Assembly (NCBI GenBank): GCA_028278525.1
Contig: JANQEE010000049.1
Coordinates: forward strand, 124,001-188,000
Source of the DNA: Minwuiaceae bacterium
GTDB lineage: Bacteria > Pseudomonadota > Alphaproteobacteria > Minwuiales > Minwuiaceae
DNA: 64,000 nucleotides
Direction of reading: 5' to 3'
The position numbers were made by a program, and so were the translations under genes. The notes beneath the pieces were generated by a model. That model searched no databases. It saw nothing but the letters and a program-made list of their open reading frames with translations, and was not told the DNA's origin. Below, piece after piece: positions 7,671 to 17,633 of the stretch (positions within the stretch are counted from its first letter, which is position 1; every line of letters starts with the position of its first letter).

Positions 7671-9158
7671 GTGACACGGGACGAACGCAAGACGGCGTTA
7701 CTGTCGGTCCAGGAAATGTATCGGTCCGATGAACTGGCCATGCAGCATGGCACCGCCGGGGTTGTTCTCATGGAAAATGCGGGCGCCTCGATGGCTCGTA
7801 TCGTTCGCGACCGTTGGCTGCCCGGCCGTGTCGCCGTTCTCTGCGGTCCTGGAAACAATGGCGGCGACGGGTTTGTCGTCGCCCGGCATCTGGCCCACGT
7901 CGGATGGGATGTCCGGCTGGGCCTGCTGGGCGAGGCGTCGAACCTCAAAGGCGACGCAGCGGCGATGGCCGCCCGGTGGGATGGCGATATCTTGCCGTTG
8001 ACGGCCGACCTGCTCGACGGCTGCGACCTCGTCATCGACGCGTTGTTCGGCGCGGGCCTGGCGCGCGATCTTTCCGGCGTACCCTTGGCGCTGGCAAAGG
8101 CCTGTGCCGACCGGAAGATCCCGGTTGCTGCGGTCGACGTGCCCAGCGGTTTGGACGGCAGCAGCGGCACGGTGCGCGGCGGCGCGTTCGAAGCCGATCT
8201 GACCGTTACGTTCTTCCGTCGCAAAACCGGCCATCTGCTTCTGCCAGGACGTTTGTTGTGCGGCGATGTCATCGTTGCGGATATCGGCATTCAGGATAGC
8301 GAGCTCGATGAAATCCAGCCCAGGGCCTTTGCGAATTCTTCCGACCTGTGGCGGAGCACCTTTCCATGGCCGCGTGCCGACGGCCACAAGTACGGCAGGG
8401 GCCACGCCGTGGTCATGAGCGGCCCGATGTCGGCCACGGGCGCGGCGCGCCTTGCGGCATACGCCGCGCTTCGCGCCGGCGCCGGACTGGTGACGGTGGC
8501 GTCGCCTCCCGACGCGCTGATGGTCAACGCCGCGCATTTGACGGCGGTTATGCTTCGCCGCGTCGCCGACCTGGATGCCTGGAACGAATTGCTCGCGGAC
8601 CGGCGCCTGAACGCCATCCTGCTGGGGCCGGGTAACGGGGTTCACGACGACACCAAAGCGCGTGTTCTGGCCGCGCTGGCCGCCCGAAAGCATTGCGTCC
8701 TGGACGCCGATGCCCTGACCGTCTTTCAAGATGATCCACCCGAACTGTTCAAGGCGATCGAATCGCCATGCGTGTTGACGCCGCACGACGGCGAGTTCGG
8801 CCGTCTGTTCAACACGGATGGCGACAAGCTTTCACGGGTGCGAGCCGCGGCCAAGCAAAGTGGTGCGGTCGTCCTGCTCAAAGGCGCCGACACGGTTATC
8901 GCGGCGCCCAATGGCAAGGCCGCGATCAACGAAAACGCGCCGCCGGAACTGGCGACGGCAGGTGCCGGCGACGTGCTCGCGGGCATCATCCTCGGCCTTA
9001 TGGCGGCCGGTATGCCGCCGTTCGAAGCCGCGTGCGCCGGAGCCTGGCTGCATGGCGAAGCGGCCAACGCCGTCGGTCCCGGCCTGATCGCGAAGGACCT
9101 TGCCGGTGCGTTGCCTGCGGTCCTTCGCAGACTGAAATCTGACACAATGCCGGGCTGA
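7671..9158 (+). CDS. nnr: Bifunctional NAD(P)H-hydrate epimerase / ADP-dependent NAD(P)H-hydrate dehydratase
   Basis: This enzyme repairs NADH and NADPH that have become hydrated: the N-terminal half epimerises the S and R hydrates, and the C-terminal half dehydrates them with ADP or ATP. The epimerase half (about residues 1-210) contains MENAGASMA and CGPGNNGGDGFVVARHL. The dehydratase half contains GRGHAVVMSGPMSATGAARL, AILLGPGN, VLTPHDGEFGRLF and the nucleotide-site ELATAGAGDVLAGIILGL. At about 495 residues it is full length for the fused form. The start is uncertain: GTG 7671 and TTG 7656 are in frame and neither has a strong ribosome site. The gene is divergent from the lipoprotein gene. 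Confidence 0.93.
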   Translation: MTRDERKTALLSVQEMYRSDELAMQHGTAGVVLMENAGASMARIVRDRWLPGRVAVLCGPGNNGGDGFVVARHLAHVGWDVRLGLLGEASNLKGDAAAMAARWDGDILPLTADLLDGCDLVIDALFGAGLARDLSGVPLALAKACADRKIPVAAVDVPSGLDGSSGTVRGGAFEADLTVTFFRRKTGHLLLPGRLLCGDVIVADIGIQDSELDEIQPRAFANSSDLWRSTFPWPRADGHKYGRGHAVVMSGPMSATGAARLAAYAALRAGAGLVTVASPPDALMVNAAHLTAVMLRRVADLDAWNELLADRRLNAILLGPGNGVHDDTKARVLAALAARKHCVLDADALTVFQDDPPELFKAIESPCVLTPHDGEFGRLFNTDGDKLSRVRAAAKQSGAVVLLKGADTVIAAPNGKAAINENAPPELATAGAGDVLAGIILGLMAAGMPPFEAACAGAWLHGEAANAVGPGLIAKDLAGALPAVLRRLKSDTMPG

Positions 9159-9203
9159 TCCAACGCACTTGCGTCTGGGAAACGGCTCGGCCACATTGCG
9201 CCC

Positions 9204-10613
9204 ATGAACGATCAATCGACCAGTCTGCTCGACCGCACGATCCAACGGTTCCGCCGTGCGTTCGTTGTTCCCGGCACGCGCCGCGACGATGTCTCGGGAC
9301 TGGCGCCCGAACTGCCGGACGACGATGCGAAGCGCCTGCGCCGGCGGATAAATGCCTGCCTCGACGGCCGCGGCGGCGAGGTTTCCGCCCGTGCCCATGC
9401 GGCCGACCTGGCGAAGGCGCTCTGCGAGTTGAACGCGATCGGCCGCCGCCGTTTCCTGGAGATCCTGGCCACCGAATACGACCGCGACAGCGCTGCGGTC
9501 GACGCGGCGATCATGAAGCGCAATCAGGCCGCCGACGACCGGGCCCGCCGGCAGGCGGAAGCCGAACTGCGGCTGGCTCTTGTTGCGCCGCGCCTCCGGC
9601 TGCTGCCGCAGTTCAACAGCCTGGAGGAGGGGGTCAAGTTCCTGGTCGATCTCCGCGCGGAGTTGCGCGAGCTGACCGAAGAACCAACCCTGAAGGCGCT
9701 TGACGACGACTTCCGCACCCTATTCACAAACTGGTTCGATATCGGCTTTCTGGATCTGGAGAACATCACCTGGGACACCCCGGCGGCGTTGCTCGAAAAG
9801 CTGATCGAATATGAAGCGGTGCACGAAATCCGTTCCTGGGACGATCTTAAGAACCGGCTCGATTCCGACCGCCGCTGTTACGCGTTCTTCCATCCCAGAA
9901 TGCCGGCCGAACCGTTGATTTTTGTCGAGGTCGCGCTGGTCGCCGGCATGGCCGACAATGTTCACACGTTGTTGGACGAGCACGCGCCGGCGGAAGACCC
10001 GCAGAATGCCGATACCGCGATCTTCTATTCGATCTCCAACTGTCAGGAAGGCTTGGCGGGGGTCAATTTCGGCAACTTCCTGATCAAGCGCGTCGTCGGC
10101 GACCTGATGCGCGACCTGCCGCATTTGAAGACCTTCGCGACCTTGTCGCCGATTCCCGGCTTCCGCTCTTGGCTGGACAAACAGGTCGACGCGGAAGGCT
10201 TCGACAAGCTGCTGACGGCGGCGGAGGCGCGCCTGTTGATCGCGCTGGCCCGCGCCGACGATGCGGGTAAGGCGCTGAAGGCTCTGCTCGACCGCGATGA
10301 CTGGCACCTGGATCAGGAGATCAGCGCGGCGCTTCAGCCGATCCTGCTGCGGCTCGGCGCATCTTATCTGGTGCGTGAGCGGCGCGGCAAACGGGCCCAT
10401 GACCGAGTCGCGCATTTCCACCTGACCAACGGCGCGCGCGTCGAGAGAATCAACTGGCTGGCCGATGTCTCGCAACGCGGATTGCAACAGTCCGCCGGTT
10501 TGATGGTGAATTACCGATACAAACTCGACGAGATCGAAAAGAACCACGAAGCCTACACCGGCTCATCCAAGATTAAGGTTGCTCAGCCGGTGCAGAAGTT
10601 GCTGAAGGTTTAG
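9204..10613 (+). CDS. Malonyl-CoA decarboxylase
   Basis: A 469-residue malonyl-CoA decarboxylase, which converts malonyl-CoA to acetyl-CoA and CO2. An N-terminal helical domain (about 1-180) is followed by the catalytic domain with DSDRRCYAFFHPRMPAEPL, FVEVALV, FYSISNCQEGLAGVNFGNFL, FATLSPIPGF and the C-terminal AHFHLTNGARVERINW block. The His and Ser of FHP and SPIP match the catalytic-site regions known for the human enzyme. It starts 45 bases after nnr on the same strand. No malonyl-CoA synthetase or malonate transporter lies next to it, so it may serve fatty-acid flux control rather than malonate growth; that is inference. Confidence 0.93.
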   Translation: MNDQSTSLLDRTIQRFRRAFVVPGTRRDDVSGLAPELPDDDAKRLRRRINACLDGRGGEVSARAHAADLAKALCELNAIGRRRFLEILATEYDRDSAAVDAAIMKRNQAADDRARRQAEAELRLALVAPRLRLLPQFNSLEEGVKFLVDLRAELRELTEEPTLKALDDDFRTLFTNWFDIGFLDLENITWDTPAALLEKLIEYEAVHEIRSWDDLKNRLDSDRRCYAFFHPRMPAEPLIFVEVALVAGMADNVHTLLDEHAPAEDPQNADTAIFYSISNCQEGLAGVNFGNFLIKRVVGDLMRDLPHLKTFATLSPIPGFRSWLDKQVDAEGFDKLLTAAEARLLIALARADDAGKALKALLDRDDWHLDQEISAALQPILLRLGASYLVRERRGKRAHDRVAHFHLTNGARVERINWLADVSQRGLQQSAGLMVNYRYKLDEIEKNHEAYTGSSKIKVAQPVQKLLKV

Positions 10614-10749
10614 CGGCGCTGCCCTTTTTGGCGTTTGGCGACTGTGCTGAGGGCGGCCTCGGACGGTTGAACATTAACGAAATCTTTGCATTTCACGCGT
10701 TAATTTCGCTCGAAATGGCAACCAAGCCAGCGTTACTCGAGTTGGGACA

Positions 10750-11001
10750 ATGCTATTCAAGAGACGCAACAGGGACGCGGAAGTCACTGAAGGGGCGGTG
10801 TTTAAACGCATCCACCCGACCAATCTTGTCGAGCTGGCGGAAGTCGTCTGGGTCGGCAAGGACTCCTCCGGCATTCCCCACGTTCGCTACAAGATGAGCT
10901 ATGTCCGCTCCGACGGGAACGACCCGCAGGGTACCCGGATTCTCTCGGTTTCGTGCTTCACGGAACGCTACGAGGCATCGCCTGCCGACGCCGCGGCCTA
11001 A
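10750..11001 (+). CDS. Small conserved-looking hypothetical protein
   Basis: An 83-residue protein beginning MLFKRRNRDAEVTEGAVFKR. It has a compact beta-rich character (NLVELAEVVWVG, HVRYKMSYVRSDG) and ends GTRILSVSCFTERYEASPADAAA. There is no signal peptide or membrane helix, and I do not recognise a named family. It stands alone between malonyl-CoA decarboxylase and the E1-like gene with 136 bases upstream, so it probably has its own promoter. The frame and codon use match the neighbours. Confidence 0.65.
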   Translation: MLFKRRNRDAEVTEGAVFKRIHPTNLVELAEVVWVGKDSSGIPHVRYKMSYVRSDGNDPQGTRILSVSCFTERYEASPADAAA

Positions 11002-11110
11002 ACGACGCGGACGGCCGCTAATCCGTCCGATCCGTACCATTTGATCCCCGACTGATCTATAGTGTCGCGCTCACACAGAGTCGTGTGTCTTGCGCGGGAT
11101 TGTCGTGGAA

Positions 11111-13543
11111 ATGGCCCAGTCTAGATCACCATCCTTGGTTCCCATGGCGGAGCGTTCGTCCAACGCGGTGATCGACCCGTCCGATCTCGCCTGCCTTAAT
11201 CAGCTTGAACGGAAGTTGCTTTGGCTGTCGGCGTGGACCATCCACAACGCCAACCATATCCGGCCCTCCGCCGATGGTCTGAAAGTGGGCGGTCATCAGG
11301 CGTCCAGCGCTTCCCTGGTCTCCGTCATGACGGCGCTGTATTTCCGGATCCTAAAACCGCAGGACCGCGTTGCGGTCAAACCGCATGCGAGCCCGGTTTT
11401 CCACGCCATCCAATATCTGTTCGGGCAGCAGACCCAGGCCAATCTTGAGAACTTCCGTGCTCTGGGCGGCGCGCAGTCCTACCCGTCGCGCACCAAGGAC
11501 GAGGACGATGTGGATTTCTCCACCGGTTCGGTCGGCCTTGGCGTCGCCATGACCTCGTTCGCCAGCCTGGTCCAGGACTATGTCCGGATGAAGGGGATGG
11601 TCGATACCGAGCGGGAGCCGGGCCGCATGATCGCCCTGATGGGCGACGCAGAACTGGACGAAGGGAACATCTTCGAAGCGCTAATGGAGGGGTGGAAACA
11701 CGATCTTCGCAACACCTGGTGGGTCGTCGACTATAACCGCCAGAGCCTGGATTCCGTGATCAACGACCATATTTTCACCCGCGTCGACGACGTCTTCCGG
11801 ACCACCGGCTGGAATGTCGTAACGCTGAAGTACGGCAAGAAGCTGCAGGCGGCGTTCGAGCGCCCGGGCGGCGAGGCGCTCAGGCAATGGATCGACGATT
11901 GCCCCAACTCGCTCTACTCGGCACTGACGTTCAAGGGCGGCGCAAGCTGGCGGGAGCAGTTGCTCGCCGACTTGAAGGGCGTGCACGGCATCAAAGGGCT
12001 TTTGCAGGACTACGACGATGCCGGCCTTGGCGAATTGATGACCAACCTGGCCGGCCATGACATGGAATCCCTGGTGGAGGCTTTCGAAGCGGTCGACAGC
12101 GACCTGCCGCATTGCTTCATCGCCTATACCGTCAAAGGCCATGGCCTGCCGTTCGCCGGACATAAGGACAATCATGCCGGTCTGATGAACCCGGACCAGA
12201 TGGACGAGTTCAAGCGGATGATGAACATCGAGGACGGTGCTGAATGGGACCGCTTCGCGGGCCTCGACATGCCGGCCGGCGATTTACAGGCGTTTCTCGA
12301 GACCGTGCCGTTCGCCCAGTCCGGGCCACGCCGGTACAAGGCGCCGGTTGTCCCGGTTCCGGCCACCCTCGACTACAAGAAGAGCGCCACGATGTCGACG
12401 CAGGATGCGTTCGGCAGAATCCTGAACGAGCTCGCCGGCGGCGATAGTGAGCTTGCGGACCGCATCGTCACAACGTCGCCCGATGTCACGGTCTCCACCA
12501 ACCTCGGGGCCTGGGTCAACCGGCGCGGCATTTTCGCCCGGCGTCAGGTCGACGACATCTTCAAAGAGCAGAAGGTCGTCTCGGCGCAGCGCTGGTCCAT
12601 GAGCCGCAACGGCCAGCATATCGAACTCGGAATCGCCGAAAACAACCTGTTCATCATGCTGGCGGCGCTGGGCTTGTCGGAATCCGTTTTCGGCGCGCGG
12701 CTGCTACCGGTGGGCACCTTGTACGATCCGTTCGTCAAACGCGGCTTGGATGCGCTCAACTACGCTTGCTATCAGGACGCGCGCTTTATGCTGGTCGGCA
12801 CGCCGTCCGGCATCACGCTGGCGCCGGAAGGCGGCGCGCACCAGTCGATGTACGAGCCGCTGATCGGCATGGGTCAGGACGGCATCGCCAGCTTCGAGCC
12901 GGCCTTCGTCGACGAACTGGCGACCATCATGCGCTGGGGTTTCGAGTACATGCAGCGCGACGGCAGCGGCCGCAGCGATACCGACTGGCTGCGCGACGTC
13001 AAAGGCGGCTCTGTTTACCTCCGTCTGACCACACGGGCGATCGAGCAGCCGGAGCGGTTGGTGACCGAGGCGTTCGAAGCCGGTGTGATCAACGGTGGCT
13101 ACTGGCTCAAGCAACCGGAACCCGGCGCGGAATTGGCGATCGTTTATACCGGCGTGATCGCCAGCGAAGCGCTGGCTGCCTATGAGGCGATTGCGGAGGA
13201 CATTCCGGGCGCGGGGCTGCTGGCGGTAACGTCGCCGGACCGGCTGAATGCCGGCTGGAGCGCCGCGATGCGGGCGCGGGAATCCGGCACTGCGGGCGCG
13301 GAGTCGCAGATCGAAACCCTGCTGCGGCCCCTCGCGCCGGACGCCGGCCTGGTCACGGTGATCGACGGCCATCCGGCCACGCTTGCCTGGCTCGGTTCGG
13401 TCTACGGGCACCGCGTTCAGGCGATGGGTGTGGAGCATTTCGGCCAATCGGGAAACATTCCGGACCTCTACCGGTTGCACCGGATCGACGCCGACGCCAT
13501 CCTGGATGCCTGCGCCAGCGTTTGCCTCGCCGGACGCGCCTGA
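11111..13543 (+). CDS. AceE-like pyruvate dehydrogenase E1 / transketolase-family protein
   Basis: The roughly 810-residue protein has the homodimeric E1 layout: an N-terminal ThDP-binding domain, a central Pyr domain and a C-terminal transketolase domain. Signatures are SSASLVSVMTALYFRIL, STGSVGLGVAM, the ThDP motif GDAELDEGNIFEALMEGWKH followed by VVDYNRQSLD, and the AceE-like AYTVKGHGLPFAGHKDNHAG. It is shorter than E. coli AceE (887 residues) and has no E2 or E3 gene beside it, so its acceptor is unclear. ATG 11111 is chosen (MAQSRSPSLVPMAERSS); TTG 11090 and ATG 11144 are in frame. Similar proteins are often labelled simply transketolase. Confidence 0.82.
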   Translation: MAQSRSPSLVPMAERSSNAVIDPSDLACLNQLERKLLWLSAWTIHNANHIRPSADGLKVGGHQASSASLVSVMTALYFRILKPQDRVAVKPHASPVFHAIQYLFGQQTQANLENFRALGGAQSYPSRTKDEDDVDFSTGSVGLGVAMTSFASLVQDYVRMKGMVDTEREPGRMIALMGDAELDEGNIFEALMEGWKHDLRNTWWVVDYNRQSLDSVINDHIFTRVDDVFRTTGWNVVTLKYGKKLQAAFERPGGEALRQWIDDCPNSLYSALTFKGGASWREQLLADLKGVHGIKGLLQDYDDAGLGELMTNLAGHDMESLVEAFEAVDSDLPHCFIAYTVKGHGLPFAGHKDNHAGLMNPDQMDEFKRMMNIEDGAEWDRFAGLDMPAGDLQAFLETVPFAQSGPRRYKAPVVPVPATLDYKKSATMSTQDAFGRILNELAGGDSELADRIVTTSPDVTVSTNLGAWVNRRGIFARRQVDDIFKEQKVVSAQRWSMSRNGQHIELGIAENNLFIMLAALGLSESVFGARLLPVGTLYDPFVKRGLDALNYACYQDARFMLVGTPSGITLAPEGGAHQSMYEPLIGMGQDGIASFEPAFVDELATIMRWGFEYMQRDGSGRSDTDWLRDVKGGSVYLRLTTRAIEQPERLVTEAFEAGVINGGYWLKQPEPGAELAIVYTGVIASEALAAYEAIAEDIPGAGLLAVTSPDRLNAGWSAAMRARESGTAGAESQIETLLRPLAPDAGLVTVIDGHPATLAWLGSVYGHRVQAMGVEHFGQSGNIPDLYRLHRIDADAILDACASVCLAGRA

Positions 13544-13678
13544 CGGCGGCCTCCGGAATCCCACGAAACTGCCGGATTTTTAGGCGCTGGCTTTTAAGAA
13601 ATTCGTTGTGCTATACGGGAGCGCTTTCCGGTTCGGGCGCGGGCGCTTCGTTGGCGATCGGGCTGCGCGCCAAAATGG

Positions 13679-13763
13679 GCGGGCGTGGCGGAACTGGTAG
13701 ACGCGTCAGGTTTAGGTCCTGGTGACGCAAGTCGTGGGGGTTCGAGTCCCTCCGCCCGCACCA
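13679..13763 (+). tRNA. tRNA-Leu (UAG)
   Basis: The 85-base gene has acceptor arms GCGGGCG and CGCCCGC, the TTCGAGTCC T-loop, a class II variable arm (CTGGTGACGCAAGTCGTG region) and an encoded CCA. The anticodon loop TTTAGGT between CAGG and CCTG gives anticodon UAG, reading leucine CUA and related codons. It lies between the E1-like gene and tig. Confidence 0.97.
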
Positions 13764-13849
13764 TCGTTGACCATTTCGGAAAGCGACGGGATAAAGAGAA
13801 CTGAATCCGGGGCCGCCGTTGCGGGCCGATCAAGCGAAACGAGACAGGA

Positions 13850-15316
13850 ATGCAGGTAGTCCAAAACGCCGCCGAAGGTTTGAAGCGCGAATTTACCATC
13901 ACCGTGCCGGCCGACGAGATTGCGACGAAGGTGACCGAGAAGCTCGCCAGCCTGCGGCAGCAGGTCAACATGAAGGGCTTCCGCCCCGGCAAGGTTCCGG
14001 TAAACCTGCTGAAGAAGATGTACGGTCAGGCCGTCATGGGCGAGGTGCTGGAAGAGACGGTTAACGCCAGCTCGCAGCAGGCACTTCAGGACGGCGAACT
14101 GCGCCCGGCTACCCAACCGAAGATCGAGGTCCAGAAGTTCGAGGAAGGCTCGGAGCTGGAATATACGATGGCGGTCGAGGTGATGCCGGAGTTCGATCCG
14201 ATGGACTTCGGCAAGCTGGAGCTGGACCGGTTCACGGCCGAGGTTGAAGACAGCAGGGTCGACGAGACCATCTCCGGCATTGCGGAGCAGCAGAAAACTT
14301 TCGAACCGATTTCGGGCAACCGCAAATCGAAGAAGGGCGATGCGCTGCTGATCGACTTCGTCGGCAAGCTGGACGGCGAGCCGTTCGAGGGCGGCACCGG
14401 CAGCGATTTTCAGCTGGAGCTGGGATCGGGCCAGTTCATCCCGGGCTTCGAGGATCAGTTGATCGGCGCCAAGGCGGGCGAGAAGCCTTCGGTGGAAGTG
14501 ACTTTTCCGGAGGACTACCAGGCCAAGGAACTCGCCGGCAAGGCCGCTGTCTTCGACGTCGAAGTCAAGGAGGTCCGCGAAGCCAAGGCGGTCGAGATCA
14601 ATGACGACTTCGCGAAGCAGATGGGCCTGGACGATCTGGAGGCATTGAAGAATGCGGTGCGCGGCCAGTTGGAGCAGGAATTGTCCGGCATGACCCGCAT
14701 GCGGCTCAAGCGGACGCTGCTTGACGCGCTTGCCGACAATCACGATTTCGAAGTGCCGCCGGGCATGGTGACGTCGGAGTTCGATCAGATCGTCGGCCAG
14801 TTGCGGGCGCAGCAGGGCGATACGGGCCACGATCATGATCATGATCACGACCATGACGATGACCACGATCATGGAAAAGTCGAGGCGACCGAGGAGGAGA
14901 AGGCGGAGTACATGCCGATCGCTGAGCGGCGCGTTCGTCTCGGATTGCTGTTGGCGGAGGTCGGCCGACGCAACAACATCGATGTCAACGCCGACGAAGT
15001 GAACCGTGCGATCATGGAGCAGGCGAGGCGGTTCCCGGGCCAGGAACGGCAGGTCATGGAATTCTATACCAAGACGCCCGAAGCGATGGCTCAGATCCGC
15101 GCGCCACTTTTCGAAGACAAGGTCGTTGACTACATATTGGAGATGGCGAAGCTGACCGACCGCGCCGTTTCGGCGGAAGAGTTGGCGCGCGATCCGGACG
15201 ACGAAACCGAATCGTCCGAAAAGAAGGCGAAGCCGGCGCGCAAAACCAAAGCGAAAGGCGGTAAGAAAGCGGCCGACAAGTCTGCGGAAGCGGATCAATC
15301 GGACGCGGCAAGCTGA
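13850..15316 (+). CDS. tig: Trigger factor (ribosome-associated chaperone and PPIase)
   Basis: Trigger factor binds the ribosome exit tunnel and protects nascent chains. Of its 488 residues, about 1-115 form the ribosome-binding domain, with the GFRPGKVPVNLLKKMYG signature. Residues about 150-245 are the FKBP-type prolyl isomerase (KGDALLIDFVGKLDGEPFEG, FQLELGSGQFIPGFEDQL), and the rest is the C-terminal arm domain. Two oddities: residues about 327-341 are only His and Asp (seven His, eight Asp), a likely metal-binding insert in the arm domain; and the C-terminus is a Lys/Ala-rich tail (KPARKTKAKGGKKAADKS). It heads the conserved tig-clpP-clpX-lon order. Confidence 0.97.
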   Translation: MQVVQNAAEGLKREFTITVPADEIATKVTEKLASLRQQVNMKGFRPGKVPVNLLKKMYGQAVMGEVLEETVNASSQQALQDGELRPATQPKIEVQKFEEGSELEYTMAVEVMPEFDPMDFGKLELDRFTAEVEDSRVDETISGIAEQQKTFEPISGNRKSKKGDALLIDFVGKLDGEPFEGGTGSDFQLELGSGQFIPGFEDQLIGAKAGEKPSVEVTFPEDYQAKELAGKAAVFDVEVKEVREAKAVEINDDFAKQMGLDDLEALKNAVRGQLEQELSGMTRMRLKRTLLDALADNHDFEVPPGMVTSEFDQIVGQLRAQQGDTGHDHDHDHDHDDDHDHGKVEATEEEKAEYMPIAERRVRLGLLLAEVGRRNNIDVNADEVNRAIMEQARRFPGQERQVMEFYTKTPEAMAQIRAPLFEDKVVDYILEMAKLTDRAVSAEELARDPDDETESSEKKAKPARKTKAKGGKKAADKSAEADQSDAAS

Positions 15317-15437
15317 GTTGTGCGGGAATAACGCGGCCAACTCGCCATCCCGCGGTTATCGTTAACAAGTTGGTAAGCATTGCCGCGCGACAGTCGTGAA
15401 CGAGTGAAATGAGCTGGTCCAGTTGGGGTTTTCGACC

Positions 15438-16130
15438 ATGAAGAGTATGATGGACACCTACATGAATACCCTCGTCCCGATGGTGGTCGAACAGACCAAC
15501 CGGGGCGAACGGGCGTACGATATTTATTCCCGCCTGTTGAAAGAGCGGATCGTGTTCATCGTCGGCGGAATTGCGGACGAAGTCGCCAGTTTGGTGACGG
15601 CGCAGCTACTGTTCCTGGAAGCCGACAATCCCAACAAGGAAATCTCGATCTACATCAATTCGCCGGGCGGTATCGTGACGTCCGGCTTGGCGATCTACGA
15701 TACGATGCGGTATATCCGCCCCAAGGTCGCGACGCTCTGCATCGGGCAGGCGGCCTCGATGGGCTCGCTGCTGCTGGCTGCTGGCGAAAAGGACATGCGG
15801 TTCGCCTTGCCGAATGCGCGGATCATGGTCCATCAGCCGTCCGGCGGCTTTCAGGGCCAGGCGACCGATATCGAAATCCATGCGAAGGAAATCCTTTCGC
15901 TCAGGGCCCGACTCAACGAGATTTATGTCGAACATACCGGCCAGGATATCGAGACGGTCGAAAGGGCGATGGAACGGGATAACTTCCTTACACCGGAGGC
16001 CGCTAAGGAATTCGGGTTGATTGATGAAGTTGTTACTAACCGTTCGGTTGAAAACGAAGAAAACAACGGCTCCGGGTCCAGTGTTTCTTCTTCGGAGTCA
16101 AAAGATGATGGAAATGGTAAAGATGCGTAA
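15438..16130 (+). CDS. clpP: ATP-dependent Clp protease proteolytic subunit
   Basis: The serine peptidase that forms the tetradecameric Clp chamber. The catalytic serine is in GQAASMGS (about residue 107) and the histidine in MVHQPSGG (about 132). [20 protein letters not shown] is the usual N-terminal block and [11 protein letters not shown] is conserved. ATG 15438 ([12 protein letters not shown]) is chosen with GGGG about ten bases upstream. At 230 residues it is longer than most ClpP because of a 25-residue acidic, serine-rich tail ([20 protein letters not shown]). It is followed after 190 bases by clpX. Confidence 0.97.
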   Translation: MKSMMDTYMNTLVPMVVEQTNRGERAYDIYSRLLKERIVFIVGGIADEVASLVTAQLLFLEADNPNKEISIYINSPGGIVTSGLAIYDTMRYIRPKVATLCIGQAASMGSLLLAAGEKDMRFALPNARIMVHQPSGGFQGQATDIEIHAKEILSLRARLNEIYVEHTGQDIETVERAMERDNFLTPEAAKEFGLIDEVVTNRSVENEENNGSGSSVSSSESKDDGNGKDA

Positions 16131-16320
16131 ACTCGGTAAACGGTCGTCGTTAACGGAATGTTGAGGCGAATAATATAGATTGTCACCTAGATGTAGGTGT
16201 AGAGATGGGTCAGAGCCTACATTATCTGGGGGTGGCCTTGTGTAAAGACCCAATATTTGGGTTGGATGGCGCGATGCTGACGGTTAGAATAGCCAAAGCA
16301 TCTGACAGAGCGGAGTATTC

Positions 16321-17586
16321 ATGACGAAGCTCAGCGGCGGTGATTCTAAGAACACCCTTTATTGCTCCTTTTGTGGCAAGAGCCAGCATGAGGTCCGCAA
16401 GCTGATTGCCGGCCCGACTGTGTTCATCTGCGATGAATGCGTCGAGTTGTGCATGGACATAATTCGGGAAGAGAACAAGAGCGCGCTGGTCAAGACCCGC
16501 GACGGGATTCCGACCCCGATGGAAATATGCAACGTTCTGGACGATTACGTGATCGGCCAGGATCATGCGAAGCGCGTCCTGTCGGTCGCCGTCCACAACC
16601 ACTACAAGCGTCTCAATCACGGCGCCAAGAACAACGACGTCGAGTTGGCGAAGTCCAACATCCTGCTTGTCGGGCCGACCGGCTGCGGCAAGACGCTGTT
16701 GGCGCAGACGCTCGCGCGTATTCTGGACGTGCCGTTTACAATGGCGGACGCCACCACGCTCACCGAAGCCGGCTATGTCGGCGAGGACGTCGAGAACATC
16801 ATTTTGAAGCTGCTGCAATCGGCCGACTACAATGTCGAGCGGGCACAGCGCGGCATTGTCTACATCGACGAAGTCGACAAGATCAGCCGCAAATCCGACA
16901 ACCCGTCGATCACCCGCGATGTGTCGGGTGAGGGCGTGCAGCAGGCCCTGTTGAAGATCATGGAAGGCACGGTGGCCAGCGTGCCGCCGCAAGGGGGCCG
17001 CAAGCACCCGCAGCAGGAATTCCTGCAGGTCGACACCACCAACATCCTGTTCATCTGCGGCGGCGCGTTCGCCGGGCTGGAGCGGATAATCTCCGCGCGC
17101 GGTCAGGGCAGTTCCATTGGCTTCGGCGCCGATGTCCGCTCCCCGGATGATCGCAAGACGGGCGAGATTCTGTCCGAGGTCGAGCCGGAAGATCTGCTGA
17201 AATTCGGCCTGATCCCTGAGTTCGTCGGCCGCCTGCCGGTTCTGGCGACGCTGAACGACCTGGACGAAGACGCGCTGATCGAGATCCTCACCCAGCCGAA
17301 GAACGCTCTGGTGCGTCAGTACCAGCGCCTGTTCGAGATGGAGGATGTGCGCCTGACGTTCTCGGACGACGCGCTGCGCTCGATCGCCCAGAAGGCGATC
17401 AAACGCAAGACCGGCGCCCGTGGCCTGCGCTCGATCCTGGAAAGCATACTTCTGGAGCCGATGTTCGATCTGCCGTCGCTCGACGGGGTCGAGGAGATGG
17501 TCATCAATGCGGAGGTCGCCGAAGGACGGGCCCAGCCTCTGCAGGTCCATACCGACGTCAGGGAAGACGTAGGCACCAGCGCGTAA
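16321..17586 (+). CDS. clpX: ATP-dependent Clp protease ATP-binding subunit
   Basis: The AAA+ unfoldase that feeds substrates to ClpP. The 421-residue protein has the N-terminal zinc-binding domain with CSFCGK and ICDECVELC, Walker A GPTGCGKT, Walker [11 protein letters not shown], the sensor region [16 protein letters not shown] and the C-terminal [16 protein letters not shown]. Length is typical. The 190-bp gap upstream is AT-richer than its surroundings and contains a short CACCTA/TAGGTG inverted repeat near 16186; its function is unknown, but it may hold a separate clpX promoter. Confidence 0.98.
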   Translation: MTKLSGGDSKNTLYCSFCGKSQHEVRKLIAGPTVFICDECVELCMDIIREENKSALVKTRDGIPTPMEICNVLDDYVIGQDHAKRVLSVAVHNHYKRLNHGAKNNDVELAKSNILLVGPTGCGKTLLAQTLARILDVPFTMADATTLTEAGYVGEDVENIILKLLQSADYNVERAQRGIVYIDEVDKISRKSDNPSITRDVSGEGVQQALLKIMEGTVASVPPQGGRKHPQQEFLQVDTTNILFICGGAFAGLERIISARGQGSSIGFGADVRSPDDRKTGEILSEVEPEDLLKFGLIPEFVGRLPVLATLNDLDEDALIEILTQPKNALVRQYQRLFEMEDVRLTFSDDALRSIAQKAIKRKTGARGLRSILESILLEPMFDLPSLDGVEEMVINAEVAEGRAQPLQVHTDVREDVGTSA

Positions 17587-17633
17587 GGTTTTGCGGACCC
17601 AAAAGTGTGTTCTCGGCGCACCAGCGCACTCCA

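Noticed and set aside
14828-14872. Repeated CAY-GAY codons as a CRISPR-like or satellite repeat
   Set aside because: The repeat is in frame within trigger factor and too short and irregular for an array; it is a His/Asp-rich coding tract.
15358-15377. CtrA-like site TTAA-N7-GTAA before clpP
   Set aside because: The second half-site has a mismatch and AT-rich tetramers are frequent in intergenic DNA. Without comparison it is not supported.
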